In this document: positions 44,896 through 57,423 of the stretch, one piece after another | Position numbering within the stretch: the first letter of the stretch is position 1 | Layout: each line of letters starts with the position of its first letter | NCBI RefSeq assembly: GCF_009727055.1 | Contig: NC_052349.1 | Coordinates: 49,536,706-49,600,705, forward strand | DNA length: 64,000 bases | Source of the DNA: Benincasa hispida | Lineage: Eukaryota > Streptophyta > Magnoliopsida > Cucurbitales > Cucurbitaceae | Direction of reading: 5' to 3' | Program-made: the position numbers and the translations under genes | Notes under the pieces: model-generated | Databases searched by the model: none | The model's input: only the letters and a program-made list of their open reading frames with translations | What the model was told of the DNA's origin: nothing

Positions 44896-47800
44896 CTCTC
44901 GGAGTAGGGTTTCAAAATTTTGTCCCTGTAACGGTCGAGTTTTGCACTATGTTTCTTGTTGTAATAAATAACAAACAAATCATACATGGAATTGGAAAAT
45001 ACTCTCTAGTCAAAGCTGGAAATGATATATATTTTTATTTTTTAAAATATTTACTTTAAAAAATGGTATGTAAAGAGTTGGGGATTATGTGCTTATGTGC
45101 ACCTAATCATTGCTCTTTGAATTTTTCTCATGGCCGACATTGAATTCATATTCTATATTCTTCTTCTTTTTTACTAAAATAGAAAAAAAATCATATTCTC
45201 TCTAGTTGAATTCAAAATTAATATAGGTTAAATTGCAAAATTTTCTCCATAGTATGTGTTTAAAAACTTAGAATTTAGTCTCTTTGATTTGACAAAATCT
45301 CATGAATGTTTTCTATGTTTGACAAAATCTTCCTAAATAGTCCCCATCGTAGGGACTAATTTTTTAGAGTTTTATCAAATTATAAACACTAAATTCTATT
45401 ATAAATCATAAAGACAAAATTGACTAGATGGTGTGTTGGTAATCTTTTCGAAAGTACTTCAAATAAAAGCATGTAAGCATTTTAATTGCTCGAGTAGAAA
45501 TTTTATTTTATATTGTAAAAGGTGATTTTGGTCATTTCAAAAGCTTTTTGAAATTCAAGTATAAGATGGGTGTTTGTTTGATCTTCAAAATTTCGAAATA
45601 GACCTTTTATGTCTCTAAAAAATCAGAAATTATTTAAGTATGAGTTTGGTGCGCAAACTCGAATTAATAAGTTGAGTTGGTAAAAATTTTATGTGAAGTT
45701 AAAAAATTTCTAGAGTTGAGTTTGGTTAGTAAGATTATATTTGGGGTACAAAGTTAAGTTATCAAGTCAGGAGTATCTAGTGTAGTTTTTTGTAACTTAA
45801 AAAAGTATAATTGTTAGCTATTTTTCTTTACTCAACATTTTGTTCAAACATTTGATTACACACCTACTTTCTTGAAATTTCAACACTCAATTGATATGTC
45901 AACTTAAAAACTTCACATATATTTTCTAATTTTCTGCTTGTAATCATTGTAGTTGGGATAGATAAAATAATCTTGTTTCATACAAACAACAAAATTATAA
46001 TATATTTTTACATTAGTGAAATGTATACTCGAAATATGTACAAAAAAATAACTACGTCATTAAGAAGTTTAAAATTTGATATGACATCTTATGTCAAATT
46101 TTAGGTTAGTGTTTATTATGTATGTATATTAATTGATTTAAAGCATTTGTGTGTTCCACTCTTCATAAGCATGGCATAGAAAATTTTAACAACATTGTGT
46201 CCAAAATTGAGAATGCCTGTTTGGAAAAAAAAAATGCACATATTTGTCTTGATCTAATTTTTTTTTTAAAGTATAAATGTAAATGTTTTATCTACATTTT
46301 TCATATGAAATATGGAATATCACTTTTTTTAGCTATGTTTGTATTATGGGGTTAAAAAACAATATTAAATCCTAATGTTCTTTTTTAAACATGTCATTTG
46401 ATTTTTTTTAACATAAAAAAAAAAAGAATTAAGACTTACTTGGATTACCTAGAAAAAATATTATTCAAAAAGTCATTTTTTATTTTCTTGTGCATTTGTT
46501 ACATTTTCCTAAAAGTGTTTTTTTATACATAAGTTTGTTTGGTTTGAAAGGTGCTTATAAAGTAATTAATGTCAAATTATTATAAAAATTACTATTAAAT
46601 ACTATGAATTTGAATTTTAAATTTGTATTTAAAAACATATTCATTGTCCGATGATAGAGAGGGATTTATTGTTGCCTACAAACCTCTACTAATTAATTAA
46701 ATTAAAAAACAGTGCTAGTATGAGCTTTACGTTAAGCTAATTAACTAATTAAAGTGGAAAATGGGAGAGGGAGTTTGGTGCGTGGATAGAGATAAGTGTG
46801 CAAGAAAAATAAAGGCAATGGGTAAATGTAACCTAGGATTGGGTTTATCTAGTTTCGAGAGCAAATGTAATTTCAATCATCGATTTATGCTAATTAAATA
46901 TGTATTCGATGTATGAGTGCACAACGACCCACTTAGACCTTACTCAACGACGCTACAGGCAACCAAATCGTTTGATAACTAAGTAAGTGCTCTAATTAAC
47001 AATTAAAGCCTTAAGCCAAGTCCTAATTAAACTACACGTCCCTAAGTCTATTGGATTCGATAACGTCCATATAGAAATAAGAACATACACATTAAAATTA
47101 AGAGTTCCATTGTGTTGATTAAATAATTGGGTAGCATAAATGATTAATCAATTTTATCTTAGAAGCTAGTTAATACATCTGCATTCTAGGTTAGCCATAA
47201 AATATATTATTAACTAATTGCTACTTAGGTGATTGGGCTAGACATTCAAGGACAAACGTAAAAAAGTTACAAATCGATTAGCATGGGCAATATGCATTCA
47301 TGAAGGAATAGCCACAAAAAAATATGCATTTAGAAATTAAAATGGATTAAGAGAAAGCATAAAATCAGCCTCCATTTAATCCAATCCACAAAAATCTAAA
47401 GAAATTCACAAAGGATTCTTGCTCCCAAAACTAAATAGAAATTACCTCATCAATCCATGCACAAACCAAAAAGGAGAGATCTAATCCGTAAGCTACAATC
47501 CAAAAGAAATGTAAAATCTAACCTAAAGATGGTAAAAAAGATGAAGAAGAAGAAGAAATTTTAGTATCTCGTCGATGTCCATGACTTCCTACCTAAAAAG
47601 AAAACATTAAAATTTGAATAGATTATATATAATATACCTCAGCGTAGCGGCGCTGAGACCCTTAATAGGAGTGTAAACCTCGAGCGTCACACGCACAACG
47701 CCACCCTTTCATCAAAATTTGAGGCACCGTGACGCTCTCGCCAATGTGTGCTTCTGCCTTCAAACGTAGTGCACAACTCCACACATAGCATTGATGCGCT

Positions 47801-48940
47801 GGCCCTAGAAGTAAAATCGTAATTTCGTGTCCTTGCAGCTTCAGATGTTCGATTTCACTTTTGATAGTTTCAATTAACCCCGAGCGGCCGGTAACACTTT
47901 GAAATGCATGATTTGCTCGAATTCCCACAAGAATAGACATTTAATCATATACAACATAACAAGCAACCTTGGTTAATGACATATAAATAACTCTTCAAGA
48001 GCCGTCACCTGAGTTTTATTAGTATATGATTGATTGAATTGGACGTTATAGTTAGTTGTCGGAGATGATCGAAGGACTTGGTAGTCTAAGTTCATCGTCG
48101 AAGGTGATTGCTAGAGTTGTCTATTGAAGGTAGTTGTGCACAAAGTTTAAAATATCGATGTCCCAATTTTATGTAAATATCGAGATCGATGGAAATTTTA
48201 GACAACTTCATGGAATTGATAGAGATTAATGGAAATCTTTTTTTTTTTTATGTCTATATATTTTAATTCTTGATCATTCTCAAGATCAAGCAATAGACTT
48301 ATAAAAGATAAGTAATCTAATGCAATTTCTTATTTTTTAAATACTTTTGTAGATCTTTCTATTTTTGTAATTATTGTAAATACTACTGATCCTTGTATAT
48401 TGAAGAGGGTGGAGAAGAAGATCACTGTGATTCAAACATATTGGAAAGGAAGCAGAAGATCATTGCTCGAAGATTCAAGCAATTTAGTAGATTTTTAAGC
48501 TTTTTTTTGTTTGTTTCATTTTTCAATTATATAAATGTAAATGCACACTGATGAGTTTAGTTTAGTTATTATACTTCTTTTGTTCTTTTTTCAATGTTAT
48601 TGTAAATACATATCCATTAATATGTGATTCATATACGCAAGGCAAATGATAATATTTGGGTTTTCATATTTATAAAAAAACAATATTTTGTTTTAGATAA
48701 AGTTTGAAAGTAAGGTAATATCATTGCAAATCTACAAATGAAAATAAAATTTTAGAATTTCTCAAATAGAAAAAAATTAAATTTTGAAATTATGATGATA
48801 ATCAAATCATCCAAACATATTTTTTAAAAAAAAGAATAACTAATAGAAAAATATTTCAATATTTTTAGAAAATTGTTATAGGTAATTTTGGACTAGTAGA
48901 AAGATTATGATAAAAGTATACCCATAAGAGTTATCTAATC
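44896..48940. other. A+T-rich region without recognisable genes
   Basis: Long A and T runs, no retroelement or host protein similarity that I can see. The longest open frame, 47662-47940 on the minus strand (92 residues), has no known motif. A short GAA-rich run lies near 47545. The first 150 bp may be the promoter side of the former PRD1-like gene, but no convincing element is visible. Confidence 0.5.
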
Positions 48941-49847
48941 TAAAAAACGGACCTGAGATTGGTAGTAAATAAGCCTAGGTGAGTTCCATACAAATAGGAA
49001 AAGAGCAACTGGACCACAAGACCAATTGGCCCTCCTCACCCTCGGAGGCCGAGGCTAGGACCAACAAAACCTTCGCGACAGTTGGCTCACCTTGGCCTTA
49101 GAGGTCAAGGTCAAGGCCAGCAAAGCTTTGGCAGTAGTTAGCCTGCCTTGGCCTCGAAGGCCCGCGAATCCTTCAAATGAGGCCAATCTGCAATTGGCCC
49201 TTATTTCTAGAACCTCCCTAGTGCCTCAATCCAACCCTTGAGTATCTGGTTTTCAAATGGGTAAAGGAAACAGAATTTTACCTAAAAGGATAAGAAAGAC
49301 CCCTGATAGAACTCCATTATAAATAGAGCATGACAACCCAACATTAGAGTTGACAACATCTTTCACGGGTCGCCCACTCGATTCTCGATTTGACCGGGTA
49401 CAGGGGTCAAACCGAGGTTTTAAATCAAATCCCCAATCAGTGATGGGGGAGAGGGGACAGGGAAGGGATCCCGTCCCAGATTTTTCTAATTGTTTATTTA
49501 TATATATAAATACTACATCATGTATATAAACTAAAACACAAAACTATCGTTTTAAAGAGAAAAAAAAAAACTAAAACATTTTAATTTTATATATGTGTGT
49601 GTAGAATATTTTAATTTTAATTTTAATAATATAATAAGTTTAATTTTTATTAAGTTTATAATAAAAAGCACGAAAACTAGTTTGTAATGTATGCTTAACC
49701 TAAAATTTTTATAGTAGGTTGAGTTTTTTTTTTTTTTTAATTCTTTGTAATATGTATTTTTCCTAATGTATTAGTATTTCAATTTCTCAATTGATTACGA
49801 GTTAGATCTTGATTATTTCATTGCGTTAGGGCTTTTAACCCTACAAC
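48941..49847 (+). mobile_element. Probable LTR fragment with imperfect repeats and TATA box
   Basis: A G+C-rich island at about 49010-49190 has imperfect units of about 55-60 bp built on 'ccttggcctcg.aggcc.aggt'. A TATA-like 'attataaatagagc' follows at about 49318, and the region ends shortly before a degenerate copia primer site at 49848. I infer a decayed copia 5' LTR. Its start is not visible; poly-A/T tracts fill 49480-49740. Confidence 0.4.
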
Positions 49848-49866
49848 TGGTATAAGAACCAGCTCG
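49848..49866 (+). promoter_or_regulatory. Degenerate initiator-Met-type primer site
   Basis: TGGTATAAGAACCAGCTCG corresponds to the copia primer site TGGTATCAGAGCCAGGTTC at 63224 with several changes. The sequence after it ('tttgtaaagaaccctgcgtttttgggca', near 49990) parallels that after the site at 63224 ('taaaggcccctgcattttttggca', near 63406). Confidence 0.7.
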
Positions 49867-52161
49867 TATAATTAATTTAGAAATTTCAAAATTTGCATTG
49901 GTTTGGTTGGTTGAATTGCATTATGTGGTTTGCAAATGAATGTTTTTGGTAAATTTTGGCCTTAGATTACATGTTTAATTTGATTAATTTGTAAAGAACC
50001 CTGCGTTTTTGGGCATTTTATCATATAATTCAAGTCTTTTATAAGACCACTTTAGAATTAGGGTTGTTAACAATGAAGATCGAAACCAATTTTGACAAAA
50101 AAGGAAGAATATTCGACGATCTGCCCAGAATCACTTTCTGATGTCGCAGCATTGCAATGCTATGACATGTGTTACGCAAGGGTTTGCGTTGTGCACGGTT
50201 CAGGGTGGTCCAATATAGTTTGGCTGGTTCAAGATGGTTTGATCTGGTTTTGTACTGGAATTGCTTGGTTCGTTGTTTTGGGGTCCGGTTTGAAGCATTT
50301 GGATTCGATTTAGGTTGGTCTAGGTCGGTTCTAAAGCGAAAGAAACTATTTTAGGATAAACTTTACAAAAATATTATAATTTATTGCTTTATTTTATCCC
50401 AGGGGCCAAATTTATTCATTTGCTATTTAAATACTTTATGGATGTCATTTAGATAAATCTCACCATAGGTTAAGCATATTCATGCATTTTGATATATTAT
50501 AAGCGTTATAATGTATGGTATTAATGCATGATATATATCATTTTATGAGTTATTGAATATATTTTGAAATGTTAAATATAAGAAATTGGAAATGCATGAT
50601 GCATGACATTACTTAGATAAATATAAATGATTAGATCTATTAATGTTTTATGTATGCTATGTTGATTTTCATGAATTGTTTAATATAAGTGTTATATTAA
50701 TAAAGTTGAAAATCAATTTGCATTGAGCATGACACGTTCATAGTTTAATATAGTTGTTATATTAATGCCATGAATGTGTGTAAAATGATTTTCTTATTAA
50801 TTAGAATGTGATAGTTAATTAATTAAACCATAGAAAGCATGGATATAGGGCTAATAATTTTTTTTCTATAGTTATAAAATTAATATTTAGTAACCGTCAA
50901 CATATAATGAAAAGTTACATGCAAACTTAGGATTTTAGGGAATTGATTTTTTTTTTTTTATATAAAATGTTTAAAATCAATTTAGAACTTATATCATTGA
51001 TTCTAATAAGATTATAATTAATAGATTTAATTAATAGATTAAATTATTAAGTGTTTCTTTAATAGATTTAAAATATGACTGAGTAAGACAAACAAGACTT
51101 TAGGTTAGAAGGAAACTCTAACGGTAAAGTTCTGTCTAGGTTAGGGGTATTTAAGATGATGATTTACGAAACACCTCCTACCTGGATACTAACTCGAAGC
51201 TTGAGTTGAATTAACTTTAGTCATGTTAGCAAGTAATATCACTAGGTTAATTAAATAATTTAATTCACATAGAACATCAAAGTAAAGACCTTATTATAAA
51301 AGTTATAATAGGCATAGACTTATATAGGTTTATTAGCTGGAATAGGCATAGACTTATATAGGTTTATTAGCTGGAATAGGCATAGACTTAGATAGATTTA
51401 TTAGCCAAAATTTAACTAAGTATAATAAAACCCAAAATGGTAGAACACTTTAATGGGAAAAAATGGTATATGGGATATATCAGTTTTTATCTCTGACGTC
51501 CACGAGATCCATGCTCGGTTTCATGTTGCCATGGATGCGGCCTCCCTTCAGAAAGTGTTTGCATGGGTCAATACAAACGTGAACTAGGAAACTATTCATA
51601 GTAGATGGGAGAAGGGCGTGTGTCAACGTATCCTATGGTCTCCTTCATGAGGTTGCACCATGAGATTCCTATGATCTGTCTACGTGTCATCTTAAAGTAA
51701 TCACCCATTCAAAGGGTCTGATCATAGGATTCGAAACAATGCAAACTCTAGTAATTGATAGAATTTCTTAGGTTAATCTTTAACAGTTGCCTTTCCTTAC
51801 AGTAGCCTGTTGAAACATACCTCTGGGATCCAAAAATGGTAAGGTCACACTTATAGGTTGAATTAAGCTAGTTAATGAATCCTTGGTCGAAAAAAAGTAG
51901 TTAAGAACTATAGGAATTAAGTTTATTCTAGTATTAGTAATTAGTTGAGATTGCCTCAATTCAGAAGAGGGGTAATTGATCACCCTTCAGTAGTTGTTGC
52001 TCTAAACTTCTGAAGTATCGTTGCAAAAAAACTAAATCAATAACTTAATTAAGGTTCTTTGGTTGCTTGTATTTTGCTGAATTGATCGGATGCTTGTATT
52101 TTGTGTGATGGGCTAAGGCAAGTATAGCTGATACGGCCAATTGTTTGTTATTCTTTTCAGC
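49867..52161 (+). mobile_element. Copia 5' leader (untranslated)
   Basis: The long leader between the primer site and the Gag start of a decayed copia element. It is A+T-rich and non-coding, with a 34-bp tandem repeat at 51311-51412 and a stretch related to the leader of the element at 63 kb. Small open frames (50092-50313, 51983-51780 minus) carry no domain. Confidence 0.5.
51311..51412. repeat. 34-bp tandem repeat, three copies
   Basis: Units starting 'ggcatagacttatataggtt' at 51311, 51345 and 51379; the third is slightly diverged. Confidence 0.9.
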
Positions 52162-52212
52162 ATGTCTTCCACAATTATTTCCTTGTCAAAGAACGAAAAA
52201 TTAACTGGTGAT
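52162..52212 (+). pseudogene. Copia Gag N-terminal scrap
   Basis: ATG at 52162 followed by 'SSTIISLSKNEKLTGDAYL', the usual start of plant copia Gag (the '.LTGDNY' type block). After 17 codons the sequence switches to the 3' end of a minus-strand copia. Confidence 0.7.
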
Positions 52213-52569
52213 GCATATCTCGTAGACCTAAACACTCTAGATGACCCTTAAAACTTTAGCCGTGAGAGCCTTTGTATATGGATCATCAATGTTTTGCTTC
52301 GAAGCTATCTTCATGATGATCACATCTCCTTGTTGCATAATCTCTTGCATCAAGTGATACCTCCTCTCTATGTGCTTGCCGTTCATATGGCTTTGAGGTT
52401 CTCTTAAATCTACCACAACACCATTGTCATCACAATAAAGGGTGATGGACAAAAACATATTTGGAGCAACTTCTAAATTAATCAAGAACTTCCTTAGCCA
52501 TACAACTTCTTTAGCAACTTCACAAGCAACTACATACTCTGCCTTTGTGTAGATCTGCAATACACCCTT
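52213..52569 (-). pseudogene. Copia RNase H 3' part (split element, piece 2)
   Basis: The minus strand reads 'KAEYVVACEVAKEVVWLRKFL', 'LYCDDNG.VVDLREPQSH', 'KHIERRYHLMQEI', 'DDPYTKALTAK': the copia RNase H C-terminal region. It is the continuation of the fragment at 59327-61112, separated by the inserted copia element at 52575-59321. Confidence 0.85.
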
Positions 52570-52574
52570 ATTTG

Positions 52575-54266
52575 TGTTGGATTTTATGTCCTAAAACTCA
52601 TAGTTTGTAAATTAATAAACATATTCTGTTTTGTTTTTCGATAAAACTGTTATTGAAATTGTAATCTTGAATCCAATAAACTAAGGTCCTGAGGCTATTT
52701 TATGTAGTTTGAACTTTATGTAGTGACATAAATGTGGATCAAGTTCAAATATATAGCCAAAATGGTCTATAGTAGAATAAGATTGGGCGCCTTATTTTGG
52801 GGACACTATGGATGCGACCCATTTTTGTAGTTAGTACAAACGATGTGATCATAAATCATTCATGTGGAGACATGAATGTGGGGGCATCCTATGTAAAGAG
52901 TTTACATAAGACTGAACCATGAAATAGTCACTTTTTACGTTCTAAATTTCGTTTAATGTATAAAATTGACTATTTCATTAATTGATGGCCTAGGTAACTT
53001 AATCTTAATCCTAAGCTAACTATGAACTCCTGTTCACTCGGAATTATCCTTAGATCTGCATAGGTGAGGGGTACTCATTATTGCTAGCCCAATAAGCCTC
53101 CCATTTCAGGGGTAAGATCAGGTAGATAGCTAGGAACATAGGGTGCAAGATGGAATTCACTCCTACCCGTTATAGGGATAGTAGATAGGTTGTTCCCTTT
53201 AGTACTAAATCCAGGTCTTGAACAAGGAGTCCCACCCTCTCCTTGGCTCGAAAGGGGTTCCGTTTATAGGTTGAACCTTAAACCAATTGTTCATTAGAGG
53301 ATTAGTGAACTTAAAGAACAAGATGTAATCTTGGGGGTAAAACGGTTTTTATGACCCAACCGAGATTACGAACAACCTGTGAAGGATTAGCTTACTAATC
53401 ATGGTTATATCAAATGGGCACAAATATATCTATAGTGAGGGGAGTCCAACTATGAGACTATAGTGGAATGACCCGTTAGTTAATGAATGTTGATTAGCTC
53501 TGTCTAAAAGAGTTTTAGCCAGCTAATCTCGGATCATTGGAGCCCATGATCTATAGGTCCATTAGATTCCCCTACTAGCTTATATGGAATAAACTTAGAA
53601 CAGTATGATAGAATAATTCGAATTGTTCAAATTAGGTGAAGAGAGAGAAACCGACAAGTATATGTGATACAATGGTCATTTTTCAGTTTAGAGATATAGC
53701 TTTAATATTTATATGTGATTTAAATATAAAAAATATGAATACATTCATATTCGGAAGCTCAGAAATAATGGAAATGGTCAAAGATATAAAAAGTCAAAGA
53801 GTTGACTTTTGACTTTGAAAAGTCAAACTTTGACCGACCTTATGTTCAAATATGATTTGAATTTCGAGAAAATGAATGCGAATTCATGCTCGGGAGGTCA
53901 AAATTAGTCAATGCGAAAAAATCCATAAAAAGTCAAAATGTTGACTTTTTGGTCAAAGTTTGACTTTGACAAAATGACTATTTTGCCCTTTGACTAAAGT
54001 TAGTGGGAAAATCCAAACTTTTGTTGGATAATTCCACTAACAAAATAGTGGGCTAGGTGTTGGCTTATAGTGGAGACATTAAGCCCACTTAGATAGTGGA
54101 TTCTAGATGTTGGGTTTTTATGAATTTGTTTCATGTAATTGTTACATGGCTTTTTTCTATAAATTGGGATTTCAATTTGGATGAAAAAACTTTTGCTCAT
54201 TTTGCCAAAATTGTTTTCAAATTTGGGCTGGAAAAAAAATACTATTTTGAGGAAAATTCATAACCT
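52575..54266 (+). mobile_element. Copia 5' LTR, 3'-truncated (inserted element)
   Basis: Starts TGTTGGATTTTATGTCC after the target duplication ATTTG (52570-52574). It matches the 3' LTR at 57424 up to 'attcataacct' (54266 = 59030), then jumps into the pol region, missing the last 291 bp of the LTR, the primer site, leader and Gag. A TATA-like 'tctataaattggg' lies near 54157. Confidence 0.88.
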
Positions 54267-55967
54267 CGAAAGAATCACAAGGTAAATATGATTTACTAGT
54301 TGCTGAAACATGTTCAGTGGAGTATGATACCTCAACCTGGATATTAGATTCAGAAGCCACTAATCATATTTGCTTCTCTTTTCAGGAAACTAGTTCCTGG
54401 AAAAAGCTTGAAGAAGGCGAGATCACCCTCAAGNNNNNNNNNNNNNNNGGAAAAAGCTTGAAGAAGGCGAGATCACCCTCAAGGTTGGAACAGGAGAGGT
54501 TGTCTCGGCCGAAGCAATGGGAGACTTGAAGTTGTTTTTCAACGATAGATATATCATACTTAAAGATGTTTTGTATGCTTCTAAAATGAGACGGAATTTA
54601 ATATCTATCACATGTAGATTGGAACAAATGTATAAAATATCTTTTGAAGTTAATGAAGCATTCATTTTCAGAAAAGGTATTCAAATTTGTTCTGCTATAC
54701 TTGAAAACAATTTATATAAGTTAAGACCAACTAAAGCAAAAATCTTAAATACTGAGATGTTTAGAACAACCGAAACTTAGAATAAAAGATAAAAAGTTTC
54801 TTCTAATGCCTATCTATGGCACTTAAGACTTGGCCACACAAATCTCAAAAGGATTGAGAGATTGGTTAAGAATGGACTCCTAAATCAATTAGAAGACAAT
54901 TCTTTACCTCTATGTGAATCTTGTCTTGAGGGAAAAATGACTAAGAGATCTTTTACTGGAAAAGGTCTTAGAGCCACAATACCCAGAGCTCGTACATTCA
55001 GTCCTCTGTAGACCGATGAATGTCAAAGCTCGAGGTGGGTATGAATATTTCATCAGTTTTATTGATGATTATTCAAGGTATGGTCATATTTACCTAATGC
55101 ATCACAAGTCTGATTCTTTTGAAAAGTCCAAAGAATATAAGGCAGAGGTTGAGAACCAGTTAGGTAAAACAATTAAGACACTATGATCAGATCGAGGTGG
55201 GGAGTACATGCTTAAGATTTTAGGACTATATGATAGAACACGGAATCAAGTCACAACTCTCTACACCTAATATGCCATAGCAGAATGGTGTATCTGAAAG
55301 AAGAAACAGAACCTAGAAACAGAACCTTGTTGGACATGGTTCGCTCAATGATGAGCTTTGCTAAGTTATTAATTCCTTTTGAGGACATGCATTAGGGACT
55401 GTTGTCTATATTTTGAATAATGTTCCCTCTAAAAGTGTTTCAGAAACATCTTATGAGCTATGGAAAGGGCGTAAAGACGGTTTACGTCACTTTAGGATTT
55501 GGGAATGCCCGGCACACGTGTTGGTGCAAAATCCTAAAAAATTGGAATGTCGTTTAAAATTATTCCTTTTTGTAGGTTATTCAAAAGAAACAAAAGGTGG
55601 TCTATTTTACGATTCTCAAGAGAATAAGGTATTTGTATCGACAAATGCCACATTCATAGAGGAAGACTACATAAGAAGTCATCAACCTCACAGTAGACTA
55701 GTATTGAATGAAATTTTCAAAGACACTACAGATAGAACTAGTTCATCTACTAAAGTAGTAGATAAAACTAGTACATCTGGTCGGTCACATCCTTCTCAAG
55801 AGTTTAGAATGCCTCAACGTAGTGGGAGGGTTGTTTATCAGCCTGACCGTTACTTGGGTTTAACAGAAACACAAGTCATCATACCTAATGATGGCATAGA
55901 GGATCTATCGACCTATAAACAGGCGATAAAAGATGTGGACCATGATCAGTGGGTCAAAGCCATGGAC
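54267..55967 (+). pseudogene. Copia protease-integrase region, decayed
   Basis: The Ty1/copia polyprotein from the end of Gag. The protease active-site block reads 'TWILDSEATNHIC' (usual DSGA with Gly replaced by Glu). The integrase zinc region follows ('LWHLRLGHTN', 'CESCLEGKM', 54815-54950), then a frame-shifted integrase core (54960-55400), and the open block 55413-55967 ('KSVSETSYELWKGRK', 'FVGYSKETKGGLFYDSQENKVFVS'), reaching the start of the reverse transcriptase ('DQWVKAMD'). There it runs into a Nextera adapter; the residues LSLIHI at the end of that frame are adapter-encoded. An N gap sits at 54434-54448. Confidence 0.88.
54434..54448. other. Assembly gap (15 N) with duplicated edges
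   Basis: The 35 bp before (54399-54433) and after (54449-54483) the gap are identical, so two overlapping contig ends were left unmerged. Confidence 0.95.
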
Positions 55968-56197
55968 CTGTCTCTTATACACATCTAGATGTGTATAAGA
56001 GACAGTATATCTATAGTGAGGGGAGTGTAACTACGAGACTTTAGTGGAATGACCCGTTAGTTAATGAATGTTGATTAGCTCTGTCTAAAAGAGTTTTAGC
56101 CAGCTAATCTCGGATCGTTGGAGCCTATAATCTATAGGTCCATTAGGTTCCCCTACTAGCTGTCTCTTATACACATCTAGATGTGTATAAGAGACAG
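55968..56197. other. Two Nextera adapters enclosing a stray LTR fragment (artefact)
   Basis: Perfect 38-bp junction adapters at 55968-56005 and 56160-56197. Between them, 56006-56159 is a 154-bp piece of copia LTR matching about 53428-53580. This replaces the first part of the reverse transcriptase, so roughly 150 residues of coding sequence are absent from the assembly here. Confidence 0.97.
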
Positions 56198-57296
56198 CTT
56201 CTAGATCTTGGAATATAAGATTTGATACTGCGATCAAATCTTATGGCTTTGTACAGAATATTGACGAACCTTGTGTTTACAAGAAGATCGTCAATTCTAC
56301 TATAGCGTTCTTAGTTTTATATGTTGACGATATTCTACTCATTGGGAATGAAGTTGGTTACCTAACTGACATCAAGAAATGGCTAGCAACGCAGTTCCAA
56401 ATGAAAGATTTGGGAAATGCGCAATATGTTCTCGAGATTCAGATTATTCAGAACTGTAAGAACAGAACACTAGCAATGTCTCAAGTAACTTATATAGACA
56501 AAATGTTGTCTAGGTATAAGATGCAGAATTCCAAAAGAGGTCTATTACCTTACAGATATAGAATTCATTTGTTAAAGGATCAATGTCCTTAACACCTCAA
56601 GAGGTTGAGGATATGAGACACATTCCCTATGCTTCCGTAGTAGGGAGCCTAATGTATGCAATGTTATATACTAGACCTGACATATGCTATGCAGTAGGGA
56701 TAGTCAGTAGGTATCAATCCAATCCTAGATATGATCATTGGACTGTCATTAAAAATATCCTCAAGTATCTTAGGAGAACGAGGAACTACATGCTCATGTA
56801 TGGTACTAAGGATTTGATCCTTACTGGATACACTAACTTTGATTTTCAAACCGATAAAGATGCAAGAAAATCTACATCGGGATCAGTGTTCATTCTGAAT
56901 GGAGGAGCAGTAGTGTGGAGAAGTGTAAAGCAAGACTGTATTGCGGACTCCACAATGGAAGCTGAATACGTAGCTGTATGTGAAGCAGCAAAGGAAGCAG
57001 TATGGTTGAGGAAATTCTTGATAGATTTGGAAGTCATTCCAAATATGCATCTACCTACCCTATATTGTGATAATAGTGGTGCAGTTGCAAATTCAAGAGA
57101 ACCAAGAAGCCACAAGCGCGACAAGCATATTGAGCGCAAATACCATCTGATACGGGAGATTGTACATCGTGGAGACGTTGTAGTGACCCAGATATCTTCT
57201 GAGCAAAACATTGTTGATCCTTTTACAAAGGCCCTCACGGTTAAACTGTTTAAAGGTCACCTACAGAGTCTAGGTCTACGAAGTTTGTAAACTAGG
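56198..57296 (+). pseudogene. Copia reverse transcriptase C-terminus and RNase H
   Basis: Starts within the RT ('SRSWNIRFDTAIKSYGF'), with the YVDDIL active site near 56325 and the 'MKDLGNAQYVLEIQI' block, then a one-base frame change at about 56590. The RNase H block 56583-57290 is open for 235 residues: 'MRHIPYASVVGSLMYAM', 'TGYTNFDFQTDKD.RKSTSGSVF', 'STMEAEYVAV', 'DPFTKAL' and the C-terminus at 57290. The frame is otherwise well kept, so the element is not very old. Confidence 0.9.
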
Positions 57297-57423
57297 ACAA
57301 TTGGGAGAACTTTTGGATATATGTCCTAGTTTATTGTATTCATATGTTTATTGTAGTCATATGTTTCTCATTTAAATTCAACATTGTGATACTCCACTAG
57401 GAGTTTTAGTCCAAGTGGGAGTT
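57297..57423 (+). promoter_or_regulatory. Copia 3' untranslated end and polypurine tract
   Basis: A short non-coding stretch ending 'ccaagtgggagttt', the polypurine tract that primes plus-strand synthesis, directly before the LTR start at 57424. Confidence 0.8.

Noticed and set aside
47662..47940. 92-residue minus-strand open frame as a gene
   Set aside because: No known motif, no neighbouring exons or promoter, in A+T-rich repeat-like DNA. Kept only as part of the unassigned region.
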